64,000 nucleotides of DNA from JACPHD01 sp964526325 (GTDB lineage: Bacteria > Patescibacteriota > Patescibacteriia > Patescibacteriales > GWC2-42-12), in assembly GCA_964526325.1 (NCBI GenBank), contig CAZGKM010000004.1, positions 1-64,000 of the forward strand, given 5' to 3'. The position numbers and the translations under genes were made by a program. Numbering within the stretch: position 1 is the stretch's first letter; every line of letters starts with the position of its first letter. A model generated the notes under the pieces. It ran no database searches and was not told the DNA's origin. It saw only the letters and a list, made by a program, of their open reading frames with translations. Below are positions 1 to 8,046 of the stretch, piece by piece.

Positions 1-45
1 AAGTCTTTTGCTAATATTAAATTATTAATTCTTAATTATAAACTT

Positions 46-813
46 ATGCTTTGGTTCAATATTTTACTATTGGTTGTAGTTTTTATTATTTTACCCGGCT
101 TTAGAGTAGTGCAGCAATACGAAAAAGGCGTGGTGTTTTTTCTCGGTAAAATTATTTCCATTAAAGAGCCGGGGCTAAGCTGGATTGTCCCCTATTTCCA
201 ATGGATGCGCAAAGTAGATTTCAGGACCATGACCATGCCGATCCCGCCGCAAAAAATTATTACCAAAGATAATGTCTCGGTAGATATTTCGGCCGTGGCT
301 TATTTCAAAGTGCTTGATGCCATAAAAAGCATCGTGGCCATCGAAAATATCAGGCAAGCCATTGATCAAATCGCCCAAACCACGGTCAGAAATATTGTCG
401 GCCGTTTTCAGCTGGATGAAGTTTTATCCGAACGAGACGCCATTAATAAAGAAATCCGCCTGGTTTTAGATACTCATACCGAACCCTGGGGAGTAGTCGT
501 TGAACTTGTGGAAATTAAAGATATCGAACTGCCGGAAAATATGCAGCGCGCCATGGCTAAACAGGCCGAAGCCGAAAGAGAAAAACGTTCTAAAATTATA
601 GCGGCCGAAGGCGAGCTTCTGGCTTCGGAAAAATTAGGCCAAGCCGCCGATATCATAGCCCAACACCCAATCGCCTTACAATTAAGAAACTTACAGACTT
701 TAGCCGAAATCAGTATTGAAAAAAATTCCACTATAATTTTTCCGGCGCAAATGATGAGCACAGTAGAAGATTTAAAAAAATTCATTGACAGAGAGCAGGC
801 AACGAAAAAATAA
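46..813 (+). CDS. SPFH/band 7 membrane protein (slipin/stomatin-like)
   Basis: A 255-residue protein with an N-terminal hydrophobic segment (residues about 1-18) followed by a band 7/SPFH domain (about 20-185; the stretch VVQQYEKGVVFFLGK and the later PPQKIITKDNVSVDISAVAYFK region are typical of slipins) and an Ala/Glu-rich helix (about 168-200). Proteins of this family are membrane-anchored oligomeric scaffolds that organise membrane domains; the exact role here cannot be told. No NfeD partner is seen next to it, which is the usual neighbour. The gene ends just before an intrinsic terminator, so it is probably the last gene of its transcript. Confidence 0.9.
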   Translation: MLWFNILLLVVVFIILPGFRVVQQYEKGVVFFLGKIISIKEPGLSWIVPYFQWMRKVDFRTMTMPIPPQKIITKDNVSVDISAVAYFKVLDAIKSIVAIENIRQAIDQIAQTTVRNIVGRFQLDEVLSERDAINKEIRLVLDTHTEPWGVVVELVEIKDIELPENMQRAMAKQAEAEREKRSKIIAAEGELLASEKLGQAADIIAQHPIALQLRNLQTLAEISIEKNSTIIFPAQMMSTVEDLKKFIDREQATKK

Positions 814-818
814 TACCT

Positions 819-850
819 AAAAAACACCACGCTAGAGCGGGGTGTTTTTT
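819..850 (+). terminator. Intrinsic terminator after the band 7 gene
   Basis: The arms AAAAAACACC and GGTGTTTTTT are perfectly complementary, with a small inner GCT/AGC pairing in the loop and a T run at the end. It lies directly after the stop codon of the band 7 gene. Confidence 0.8.
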
Positions 851-853
851 AAT

Positions 854-904
854 CCCGTAAATAATTTTGCTTTGGCAAAATTAGCGCAAAGCACAATTTA
901 ACTG
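854..904. repeat. Imperfect member of the junction palindrome family
   Basis: The stretch starts with CCCGTAAATAATTTTG, has a central GCAAAATTAGCGC and ends with ATTTAACTGGG. Its layout matches the elements at 20474-20532 and 47709-47765 (CCCCGT-AAAT outer arm, AAATTT-type inner arm). The outer arms pair imperfectly. It lies between two genes on the same strand. Confidence 0.35.
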
Positions 905-981
905 GGTAAATTTGCCCTATTTGCCCTATCCTTAATGATTTGATAAAATGTAATAACCATTTAACTATTTTAAAAAATACT

Positions 982-1530
982 ATGACAGAATGTAATTCTT
1001 GCGAAACTTCTCATGGCCGGGTTAGCTTAAAAAATCCTAAAGCCAAAAGGTTCAGCTGGGATGAAACTTTTATGAATCTGGCACTATTAATTTCTAAGCG
1101 AGCGGCCTGTAAATTTCATGAAACCGGAGTAGTTTTTGTTGATGACCGCCATCGCATAATTTCCATGGGTTATAACGGACCGACCGAAGGCGATTATCAT
1201 TGCCTTGAAGTCGGCTGCGCTAAAGTTGACGGCAACCCGATTACTAAAAAATTAGAGCGCTGCCGCGGCGCCCACGCGGAAATGAATGCTATTGTCAACG
1301 CCCAAGATACAAGGAGATTGCGCGGCGCCACCATGTATGCCAGCTTACTGCCTTGCTATGACTGCATGAAAATCCTAAATAACGCCGGCATTGCTGAAAT
1401 AGTATATTTCGAAGAATATAAAAGAATAAAAGAAGGCGGTAAAGCAGAAGAAAGAGAAGATGAAATTTGGGGACTGGCTGAAAAAAGGGGCATAAAAATA
1501 AGGAAATATACCGGCAATATTTATATATAA
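982..1530 (+). CDS. Deoxycytidylate (dCMP) deaminase family protein
   Basis: Zinc-dependent cytidine/deoxycytidylate deaminase fold, expected to convert dCMP to dUMP, the substrate of the ThyA encoded downstream. The zinc and proton-shuttle motif HAE is at residues 98-100 and PCYDC at 124-128 when counted from the ATG at 982; other cysteines near residues 74, 79 and 94 may hold a second structural zinc, as in ComEB-type dCMP deaminases. A TTG start at 940 would add 14 residues but they show no homology-like features, so the ATG is preferred. Length (182 residues) suits the family. It opens the deoxynucleotide gene block. Confidence 0.9.
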   Translation: MTECNSCETSHGRVSLKNPKAKRFSWDETFMNLALLISKRAACKFHETGVVFVDDRHRIISMGYNGPTEGDYHCLEVGCAKVDGNPITKKLERCRGAHAEMNAIVNAQDTRRLRGATMYASLLPCYDCMKILNNAGIAEIVYFEEYKRIKEGGKAEEREDEIWGLAEKRGIKIRKYTGNIYI

Positions 1531-1586
1531 AATTAACATTCATTGCGACTTTAACGAGCTCAGCCGAACCGAGCGACTATTACCAT

Positions 1587-1610
1587 TATTTCTGCGCAGG
1601 CAGGAATCCG
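1587..1610. repeat. ATTCCTGC/GCAGGAAT-type small palindrome
   Basis: The stretch TTTCTGCGCAGGCAGGAATCC forms a short stem and shares the CAGGAATCC end with copies at 15728-15747 and 15792-15811. It is non-coding. Confidence 0.45.
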
Positions 1611-1624
1611 GAAATGTATTTACC

Positions 1625-1745
1625 TGTCATTGCGAACCCCGACGCTTTCGGTCGGGGTGAAGCAATCTAAGGTTAAACGGCACGTACGTGGATTTTCGCC
1701 GGAGATTGCCGCGTCGTCCCTAGTGTTAGACTCCTCGCAATGACA
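1625..1745. repeat. MITE-like 121-bp element with nested inverted repeats
   Basis: The ends TGTCATTGCGA (1625-1635) and TCGCAATGACA (1735-1745) are a perfect 11-bp inverted repeat. A second, inner pair GCAATCT (1662-1668) and AGATTGC (1703-1709) is also perfect, and there is a GC-rich stem at about 1636-1656 (CCCCGAC...GTCGGGG). This end sequence is a common bacterial intergenic repeat. It ends eight bases before the ATG of the next gene, so it forms that gene's 5' leader. Confidence 0.75.
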
Positions 1746-1753
1746 AAACGGAT

Positions 1754-2302
1754 ATGATTTTAGGCATACAAAAATTGCATGAATTGGTTAAGGAAATCAA
1801 ACTGGTGGAAAATCTTTGCGACCGGGAAATGAATAATCCCGAGGGCGCGGGCTTTGATTTGCGCCTTGGCGAAGTGTATGAACTTGAAGGCGACGGATTC
1901 TTGGGCGTGGAAGAACGCGACACGCCAAAAATTAAACTAAGCGGCAGCTACGACTCGGTTAAGCCGGAAACGAAAAATTTTTTTATTTTTGAACCAGGTA
2001 AATATTATTTAGTGAAAACCATGGAAAAAGTTAATTTACCAATCACCCTGTCCGGCATAATTTTCGCGCGCACTACAATGTTCCGCTCCGGCTTGGGCTT
2101 ATTTAACGGCATAGTCCAGCCAGGCTACTCGGGCGAATTAACTTTCGGTTTATGCAATCTGGGAAAATCTAATATTAAAATTTCCTTCGGCGCGCGCATC
2201 GTCCATATTACTTTTCATGAAGTTTTAGGCCAGGGCAACGAGTACCGCGGACAATGGCAAGGCGGACGCGTGGCAACGGACGGAAAAGAAGTGCAGATAT
2301 AA
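1754..2302 (+). CDS. dCTP deaminase/dUTPase-fold protein lacking the usual catalytic residues
   Basis: A 182-residue protein of the dCTP deaminase/dUTPase superfamily: GAGFDLRLG (31-39), a phosphate-binding-type ARTTMFR (105-111, cf. RSSLAR in Escherichia coli Dcd) and VQPGYSGELTFGL (121-133). The family's IDPG aspartate is Gln122 here and the Dcd catalytic glutamate (in the VLEFYN stretch of E. coli Dcd) corresponds to Gly132. So the fold is clear but neither deamination nor dUTP hydrolysis by the standard mechanism is assured. It sits between dCMP deaminase and a Nudix gene in a dTMP-supply block, which argues for a nucleotide role, perhaps binding or regulation. Confidence 0.8.
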   Translation: MILGIQKLHELVKEIKLVENLCDREMNNPEGAGFDLRLGEVYELEGDGFLGVEERDTPKIKLSGSYDSVKPETKNFFIFEPGKYYLVKTMEKVNLPITLSGIIFARTTMFRSGLGLFNGIVQPGYSGELTFGLCNLGKSNIKISFGARIVHITFHEVLGQGNEYRGQWQGGRVATDGKEVQI

Positions 2303-2306
2303 ATTT

Positions 2307-2765
2307 ATGTCACAAAAAAGATTTAAAATAGTTCCAGCCGCTTATTTAATTTTAATAAAAAATAATAAAATTTTATTACTTAGACGCTTTAATACAGGTT
2401 TCATGGATGGAAAATACAGTTTAGTGGCCGGGCATCTGGACGGCAACGAAAGTTTTACTCAAACAATTATCAGAGAAGCTAAAGAAGAAGCACATATTAC
2501 TCTTAAAAACAATAATCTTATAGTGGCTCACATTATGAACAGGTTCGAGAAGCAAAATAATATTGAGTTACGAGAAAGAGTTGATATATTTTTTACGGCA
2601 AAAAAATGGCAAGGCAAAATCACAAATATGGAACCGAATAAATGCGATGATTTAAGCTGGTTTTCTATAAACAAATTACCATCGAACACTATTCCCTACA
2701 TCAAACAAGCTATTTACAATATCAGAAAAAAAATATTTTACAGCGAATTTGGATACAAAAAATAA
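2307..2765 (+). CDS. Nudix hydrolase
   Basis: A 152-residue Nudix protein. The Nudix box runs from Gly42 to Ile64 with the metal-binding core REAKEE (56-61) and the preceding G-x5-E; the usual glycine near the end (EExG) is His63. These enzymes hydrolyse nucleoside diphosphates linked to another group; substrate cannot be predicted. Position inside the deoxynucleotide block (four bases after the upstream stop, 19 bases before thyA) suggests house-cleaning of dNTPs, which is inference. Confidence 0.88.
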   Translation: MSQKRFKIVPAAYLILIKNNKILLLRRFNTGFMDGKYSLVAGHLDGNESFTQTIIREAKEEAHITLKNNNLIVAHIMNRFEKQNNIELRERVDIFFTAKKWQGKITNMEPNKCDDLSWFSINKLPSNTIPYIKQAIYNIRKKIFYSEFGYKK

Positions 2766-2784
2766 TTATTATTTATTAATTTAT

Positions 2785-3780
2785 ATGCCTCACACTGAAT
2801 ATCAATACTTAAATTTACTTAAAGATATTTTAGACAATGGTTCGGACAAAAAATTATTTTTTACGCCGGAAATACTCAAGCAATACGAAGATAAGGGTGA
2901 AACGCCGCCTTTTATTAGGTCTATTTTCGGCCGCCAAATCCGTTTTGATTTGAATAAAGGCTTTCCGGTACTAACCACTAAAAAAGTTTTTACCAGAGGC
3001 ATAATTGAAGAATTAATTTGGTTTTTATCCGGTAGTTCAAATATTAAACCTTTGGCCGATAAGGACGTTCATATTTGGGACGAATGGGCCTGGAAAAGAT
3101 TTCATAAACATTGCCTAGCCAACGCGCCGGAACAGGATATGGCGCAGGCCGATTTTATAAAAAAAATAAAAGAATTGCCGGCCGACGACGACTTTGTTAA
3201 AACCTGGGGTGATTTAATCACTGTTTACGGCCGCATGTGGCGGCGCTGGCCAGCATCCGACGGCCGCGAGATTGATCAGCTGGGTTGGTGCATTCAAGGG
3301 TTAAAAGACAAGCCATTCAGAAAATCCTATGTAGTATCGGCTTGGAATCCTGATTTTATTTATGCTATGGCCTCAAAAGGCAACGCTAACGAGGTGCCGC
3401 CTTTTTGCCATACTACTTTTCAATTTCAAGCAACAGGCGAAGGATTTTTAAATCTCGGCCTTTACCAAAGAAGCGCCGATGTATTTTTAGGCGTGCCGTT
3501 TAATATAGCCAGTTATGCCCTACTTCTCTTAATGGTAGCGCAGGTTACGGGCTTAAAACCCGGCGAATTCGTCCATGCTTTCGGCGATGTGCATTTATAT
3601 TCCAATCATTTTGAGCAAGCTAAGCTTCAGCTTTCGCGAGAACCAAAAACCTTCCCAACGATGAAATTAAACCCTGATATAAAAAATATTGACGAATTTA
3701 AATACGAAGACTTTACTTTAGAGGGCTACGACCCGCATCCGGCCATAAAAGCCGAGATAGCTAATATCGGAGGATTCTAA
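2785..3780 (+). CDS. thyA: Thymidylate synthase
   Basis: Converts dUMP to dTMP using methylene-tetrahydrofolate. The catalytic cysteine is Cys208 in VPPFCHTTFQFQ, followed by the signature YQRSADVFLGVPFN (227-240) and the HLYSNH substrate loop. At 331 residues it is longer than E. coli ThyA (264) because of an insertion at about residues 105-140. The ATG at 2785 is preferred to a TTG at 2749, which lies inside the end of the Nudix gene. The following folA gene starts two bases after its stop, so the two are translated together; DHFR is needed to recycle the dihydrofolate that ThyA makes. Confidence 0.95.
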   Translation: MPHTEYQYLNLLKDILDNGSDKKLFFTPEILKQYEDKGETPPFIRSIFGRQIRFDLNKGFPVLTTKKVFTRGIIEELIWFLSGSSNIKPLADKDVHIWDEWAWKRFHKHCLANAPEQDMAQADFIKKIKELPADDDFVKTWGDLITVYGRMWRRWPASDGREIDQLGWCIQGLKDKPFRKSYVVSAWNPDFIYAMASKGNANEVPPFCHTTFQFQATGEGFLNLGLYQRSADVFLGVPFNIASYALLLLMVAQVTGLKPGEFVHAFGDVHLYSNHFEQAKLQLSREPKTFPTMKLNPDIKNIDEFKYEDFTLEGYDPHPAIKAEIANIGGF

Positions 3781-3781
3781 T

Positions 3782-4261
3782 ATGGTTTCTATTATCTGCA
3801 TCATCGCCAAAAATCGCGCCATCGGTTTTCAAAACAAACTGCTTTACGATATTCCCGAAGACATGAAGCATTTTCAGTCTGTCACCACCGGCCACGTAGT
3901 AATTATGGGTGAAAATACCTTTCATTCCATGAATGATAAACCGTTGCCTAACCGCATTAATATTATTTTAACTTTGGATAATAATTTTAAAGCTGAAAAC
4001 TGTTTAGTCGCCCACTCTTTAAAAGAATCAATCGAATTAGGAAAAGCGCAAAATAAGGGTGAAATATTTTTTATCGGCGGCGGCATGATCTATAAGCAAG
4101 CCTTACCATTGGCCGACAAATTATATTTAACCATTGTTGATGACGAGCCGCCGCAGGCCGATACTTTCTTTCCGGATTTCGGCGAATTTAATAAAATTGC
4201 AATCAAAAAAGAGAGCGAATTAAACGGCTTAAAATTTAAATTCGTGGAACTGGAAAAATAA
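3782..4261 (+). CDS. folA: Dihydrofolate reductase
   Basis: Reduces dihydrofolate to tetrahydrofolate with NADPH. The 159-residue protein has the usual N-terminal strand (SIICIIAKNRAIG), the substrate-binding acid in the YDIPEDMKHF stretch (about residue 26), the NADPH-binding VIMGENTFHSM and FFIGGGMIY segments. A tyrosine stands where many DHFRs have Trp22. It begins directly after thyA and is followed after one base by the kinase gene. Confidence 0.95.
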   Translation: MVSIICIIAKNRAIGFQNKLLYDIPEDMKHFQSVTTGHVVIMGENTFHSMNDKPLPNRINIILTLDNNFKAENCLVAHSLKESIELGKAQNKGEIFFIGGGMIYKQALPLADKLYLTIVDDEPPQADTFFPDFGEFNKIAIKKESELNGLKFKFVELEK

Positions 4262-4262
4262 T

Positions 4263-4820
4263 ATGAAAGCTAAAAAAAAATTAGTAATCGGATTATGCGG
4301 AGAAATTGCCAGCGGCAAGGGAGCAACGGTAAATTATCTGGTTAAAAAATACGGCGCCACCTCCTATCTTTACTCTAAAATTTTACGGGATATTTTAGAC
4401 AGGATTTATCAAGGCCAGACCAGAAAAAACATGACAATTTTATCCGATTGGCTAAGAAAAACGTTTGGCCAGGATATATTGTCGAAAACTTTAGCCAACG
4501 ATTTAGCAAAAAATAAAAATAGATTGATTGTCTTTGACGGAATCCGCCGTCTGCCCGAATTAAATATTTTTAATAAAATACCGGGTTTTATTTTGGTTAG
4601 GGTCGTTGGCGACCCGAAAATAAGGTATGAAAGATTTTTAAAAAGGAACGAAAATATCGGTGATAATAAAAAAACTTATAAGCAATTTTTAAAAGATCTT
4701 AAAGGTATATCCGATTATGAAATTCCGAAAGTTATGAAAAAAGCTAATTATGAAATAAATAATAATGGTGATTTAAAAAATCTGCATAAGCAAGTTGACC
4801 AAATCATTTTAAAAGGCTAA
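4263..4820 (+). CDS. P-loop nucleotide kinase, substrate unknown
   Basis: A 185-residue P-loop protein: Walker A GEIASGKGAT (13-22) and a DGIRRLPEL segment that resembles the Walker B/substrate region of deoxynucleoside-monophosphate kinases and dephospho-CoA-kinase-like enzymes. It also carries a basic lid-like stretch (RYERFLKRNE). It follows folA by one base and precedes tmk, so a dNMP kinase role is plausible, but it could be another small-molecule kinase. Confidence 0.7.
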   Translation: MKAKKKLVIGLCGEIASGKGATVNYLVKKYGATSYLYSKILRDILDRIYQGQTRKNMTILSDWLRKTFGQDILSKTLANDLAKNKNRLIVFDGIRRLPELNIFNKIPGFILVRVVGDPKIRYERFLKRNENIGDNKKTYKQFLKDLKGISDYEIPKVMKKANYEINNNGDLKNLHKQVDQIILKG

Positions 4821-4848
4821 ATTGCAATTAGTATATAAAATTAAGGAG

Positions 4849-4874
4849 GAGTGCTTAAGGAGCACTCTTTTATT
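4849..4874 (+). terminator. Intrinsic terminator
   Basis: GAGTGCT (4849-4855) and AGCACTC (4861-4867) pair perfectly around a five-base loop and are followed by TTTTATT. It would end the thyA-folA-kinase transcript before tmk. Confidence 0.75.
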
Positions 4875-4884
4875 GTCTGCGAGT

Positions 4885-4921
4885 CCCGTTAGAAATTTAG
4901 GATTAACACGTTTCTGGCGGG
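4885..4921. repeat. Junction palindrome copy before tmk
   Basis: CCCGTTAGAAA (4885-4895) can pair with TTTCTGGCGGG (4911-4921) with two G-U pairs in the + strand RNA. The arm matches the CCCCGTTAGAA arm of better copies at 17341 and 42080. Confidence 0.55.
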
Positions 4922-4962
4922 AAATCTTAATATAATATTATTCAAATTCCTAAAGGGTAAAT

Positions 4963-6015
4963 ATGCCTAATAATCGAGGAAAACTTATCGTTATAGACGG
5001 TACTGACGGCTCGGGTAAGACAACGCAAGCCCAACTCCTAATCCAAAGGATGAAGAAGGCTGGTTTTGACGTTGAAGCAGCCGACTTCCCCCAATATAAT
5101 ACTAAATCGGCCGGCATGGTTGAAGAATACCTTAGCGGTAAATACGGTACTTCGGAAAAGGTTGGCCCATACCGCGCCTCAATTTTTTATGCCTGCGACC
5201 GCTATGATGCAAGCTTTAAAATAAAAAAATGGCTAAAAGAAGGTAAAATAGTTATTTCCAACCGGTACGTTACGGCCAATATGGGGCACCAGGGAGGAAA
5301 AATTTCCAATCAGCTTGAAAGAAAACATTATTTAAATTGGCTCCATCAGCTTGAATATGAAATTTTTGATATCCCAAGGCCTGATTTAAATATTATTCTT
5401 TATGTAGGCGCAAAAATTTCTCAACAGCTTGCTCAAGCAAGATTAAGACAGGACTGGTACGGTAAAACCACTGATATTCATCAAGACGACCTTAACCACC
5501 TTGAAAAAGCCGAGCAAATATATTTGCAAATTGCCAGAGATTATCCTAACTTCACGGTAATTAAATGCACGGAGCAAAACAAAATTTTAACACCGGAAAA
5601 AATAAATGATTTAATTTGGCAAAAAATCATTAATACACTGAAAATTTTACCAAGCGCGGCCAATCCGGCAAAAAAAAGAAAAATGATGATTAAACGTTTA
5701 CTTTCAACCGCCTTTATGCCAACTCGGGCCGCGTATGATCGACCGCTATTTAATCTTTATTCGGCCGTTGGCATAACTATTGCTCAGCGGAAAACTGCGG
5801 AAATCAAAATAGGATTAAAAATTTATCTGCCAAAAAATTATAATGGATTAATTTTAGATTACCCTGATAATTTAAAAAATAATCTAATCGCCTCAAAAAA
5901 CAGAATCTACTCCGAATCTATATCGGAAATTATTATTAGCCTGACCAATCTTAGCCGTGAACCGATAAATATCTCAGCCGGGCAAAAAATTGCGCAAATG
6001 TTAATAATTGGTTAG
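4963..6015 (+). CDS. tmk: Thymidylate kinase fused to a degenerate dUTPase-like domain
   Basis: Residues 1-225 are thymidylate kinase (dTMP to dTDP): P-loop GTDGSGKTT (13-21), CDRYDAS (78-84) and SNRYVTANMGHQGGK (99-113). After a linker, residues 246-350 look like a trimeric dUTPase: a PTRAAYDRPLFNLYSA start, GLKIYLP strand, TNLSREPINISAGQKIAQMLI end (cf. GDRIAQMVI in dUTPases). Motif 2 (RPRSG) and the motif 3 aspartate are not recognisable and the C-terminal glycine-rich motif is absent, so catalysis is unlikely. The kinase half should be active. The domain could serve in oligomerisation or nucleotide sensing; that is inference. Preceded by a palindrome and its own terminator-separated leader. 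Confidence 0.88.
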   Translation: MPNNRGKLIVIDGTDGSGKTTQAQLLIQRMKKAGFDVEAADFPQYNTKSAGMVEEYLSGKYGTSEKVGPYRASIFYACDRYDASFKIKKWLKEGKIVISNRYVTANMGHQGGKISNQLERKHYLNWLHQLEYEIFDIPRPDLNIILYVGAKISQQLAQARLRQDWYGKTTDIHQDDLNHLEKAEQIYLQIARDYPNFTVIKCTEQNKILTPEKINDLIWQKIINTLKILPSAANPAKKRKMMIKRLLSTAFMPTRAAYDRPLFNLYSAVGITIAQRKTAEIKIGLKIYLPKNYNGLILDYPDNLKNNLIASKNRIYSESISEIIISLTNLSREPINISAGQKIAQMLIIG

Positions 6016-6029
6016 AATGAGATTATGAA

Positions 6030-6064
6030 CCCCATCAGAAATTAACAAACATTTCAAACCGGGG
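6030..6064. repeat. Imperfect junction palindrome between tmk and gatB
   Basis: CCCC...GAAAT at the left and ATTTC...GGGG at the right can pair with an internal loop. It fills the space between the two co-directional genes, like other members of the family. Confidence 0.45.
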
Positions 6065-6083
6065 CTAATAATCAAATACTTTT

Positions 6084-7616
6084 ATGTCACATATGATTAC
6101 TAACGGAGTAAAATACGACGTCATTATTGGCCTGGAAATACACGCCGAACTTAAAACAAAATCAAAGATGTTCTGCCGATGCAATAATGACGCGCAGAAT
6201 AAAAAGCCCAATACTACCGTCTGCCCAATCTGTATGGCGCATCCCGGAACTCTGCCTTTACCCAACAAGCAGGCTATCGAATGGACGATCTTAATCGGCC
6301 TGGCTTTAAATTGCAATATTAACGAGCTTTCGAAATTCGACCGTAAAAACTATTTTTATCCCGATCTGCCCAAAGGCTATCAAATCTCCCAATATGATTT
6401 GCCGATCGCTTACGACGGCTTTTTGGAAATCGACGGCCGGCCGGTTTTGGTAACCAGAATTCATCTTGAAGAAGACACGGGAAAATTAATCCACCCGGCC
6501 GGGAAAAAACATTCTTTAGTGGATTATAACCGCGCCGGCACGCCTTTAATTGAACTGGTTACCGAGCCGGTAATTAAAGACGCGGCTACGGCTAAAAAAT
6601 TCGCTCAAAGCTATCAGCAGATTTTAAGATTTTTGAATATCTCCAATGCCGACATGGAAAAAGGCGAAATGAGATGCGAAGCGAATATCAGCGTGCAAGA
6701 AAAAGGCAAATGGAAATATTCAAACGGACAAATCATGCCAATAGGCAATTATAAACTAAACCCTAAGGTTGAATTAAAAAATATAAATTCTTTTAAATAC
6801 ATGGAAAAGGCCGTTGATTACGAAATTAAGCGGCAGATTAAAGCTTTAGCTGACAACGGCAAACTGGTTCAGGAAACCCGCGGCTGGAATAATGATAAAG
6901 GTATAACTTTCAGCCAAAGAATAAAAGAAACTTCGGCTGATTACCGTTATTTTCCCGAACCTGATATTCCCCCGCTTTCCATCAATCAAAAATGGGTAGA
7001 TAAAATTAAAGCTGAAATGGCCGAATTGCCGGCACAAAAAACAAAACGGTTTAAAGAAGAATATTATTTTTCCGATTATGAAGCGGAAATCCTGGCAACG
7101 GATAAAGCATTGGCCGGTTATACTGAAAAAGTAATTTCCGAGCTACGCGCCTGGATTGAGTCTTCGGGCGATGATTGGGAAAGACAAAAGCATAAGTTAG
7201 CTAAAGCCACGGCCAATTGGCTGATTAATGAACTATTTAAACATTTAAAAAGCGAAAATTTAAATATTGGCGATAATAAAATCACGCCGGAAAATTTTGC
7301 CGAATTTATCTGTTTGGTTTATCAGGGCAAAGTTAATTCATCCGCCGCTCAAGCAATTTTAGCTAAAATGTATAAAGACGGCGGCGACCCGTCGCAAATA
7401 ATGTCTGATTTAGGCCTTGAACAGCTTGACGACCGGGAAGCTTTGGAAAAAATTATTGCCGAAGTAGTATTCAAAAATCAAAAACAGGCCGATGAGTATA
7501 AAGCCGGTAAAACCAATGTTTTACAATTCTTGGTTGGGCAAATTATGGCCGCTACGAAAGGCAAGGCTAACCCGAAATTACTTATCGAGATACTAACGGC
7601 GACATTAAAAAAATAG
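6084..7616 (+). CDS. gatB: Aspartyl/glutamyl-tRNA(Asn/Gln) amidotransferase subunit B
   Basis: GatB activates the misacylated Glu-tRNA(Gln)/Asp-tRNA(Asn) for transamidation in the GatCAB complex. The 510-residue protein has the GatB hallmark start (YDVIIGLEIHAELKTKSKMF), zinc cysteines in CRCNND and CPICMAHPGTLP, the LEEDTGKL and YNRAGTPLIELVTEP segments, and the C-terminal YqeY-like tail domain. GatA and GatC are not in this window. The start at 6084 is used; an ATG three codons later is an alternative. Confidence 0.96.
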   Translation: MSHMITNGVKYDVIIGLEIHAELKTKSKMFCRCNNDAQNKKPNTTVCPICMAHPGTLPLPNKQAIEWTILIGLALNCNINELSKFDRKNYFYPDLPKGYQISQYDLPIAYDGFLEIDGRPVLVTRIHLEEDTGKLIHPAGKKHSLVDYNRAGTPLIELVTEPVIKDAATAKKFAQSYQQILRFLNISNADMEKGEMRCEANISVQEKGKWKYSNGQIMPIGNYKLNPKVELKNINSFKYMEKAVDYEIKRQIKALADNGKLVQETRGWNNDKGITFSQRIKETSADYRYFPEPDIPPLSINQKWVDKIKAEMAELPAQKTKRFKEEYYFSDYEAEILATDKALAGYTEKVISELRAWIESSGDDWERQKHKLAKATANWLINELFKHLKSENLNIGDNKITPENFAEFICLVYQGKVNSSAAQAILAKMYKDGGDPSQIMSDLGLEQLDDREALEKIIAEVVFKNQKQADEYKAGKTNVLQFLVGQIMAATKGKANPKLLIEILTATLKK

Positions 7617-7679
7617 TTAAAATTAACAATAAATTTTTAATTTACATAATTTGTAATTAATAAACTAACAAAAAAATAT

Positions 7680-8000
7680 ATGGGGATAGAAAAATTTCCA
7701 GAAGTAATTCCATGGGACAAAAGAATACCAAGCATGGCCAAAGAAAAAGTTATAGAAAAAATTAAATCGGCCGGGATTGCCGAAAATATTAAAACACAAG
7801 CCTTAGAAGCAGTCGAAGAAATTTTTAATGATGAGAATTTGCTTGACGCAAAACAAAAGAATGAATGGGAAAAAATTTTAGCTACAACTGATCCGGAAGT
7901 TAGGAAGCCCGAAGTAGTAGAAGAAGAAATGGCAGAAATATTTGCTGCCATTAGAATTAAAGATGAATTAAAAAAACGCGGTATTAATCTGATTATTTAA
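7680..8000 (+). CDS. Hypothetical 106-residue protein
   Basis: A charged, helix-rich protein without membrane spans or cysteines. I do not recognise the family. The acidic stretch at about residues 78-90 (PEVVEEEMAEIF) is notable. It begins 63 bases after gatB on the same strand and ends before a hairpin at 8020-8044, so it may be the last gene of the gatB transcript. The opposite-strand ORF over it is the weaker reading. Confidence 0.6.
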   Translation: MGIEKFPEVIPWDKRIPSMAKEKVIEKIKSAGIAENIKTQALEAVEEIFNDENLLDAKQKNEWEKILATTDPEVRKPEVVEEEMAEIFAAIRIKDELKKRGINLII

Positions 8001-8019
8001 TATTTTTTTAAATAAAAAT

Positions 8020-8046
8020 GGGAGCCCTTTAATAAGTGGCTCCCGT
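8020..8046. terminator. Bidirectional terminator between convergent genes
   Basis: GGGAGCC (8020-8026) and GGCTCCC (8038-8044) form a 7-bp stem. On the minus strand it is followed by ATTTTTATTT, giving a good terminator for the 8047-8382 gene; on the plus strand the T run is weaker. Confidence 0.65.

Noticed and set aside
7637..7951. 104-codon ORF on the minus strand
   Set aside because: Ser-rich antisense of the 7680-8000 gene; the + strand reading has better composition and follows gatB.
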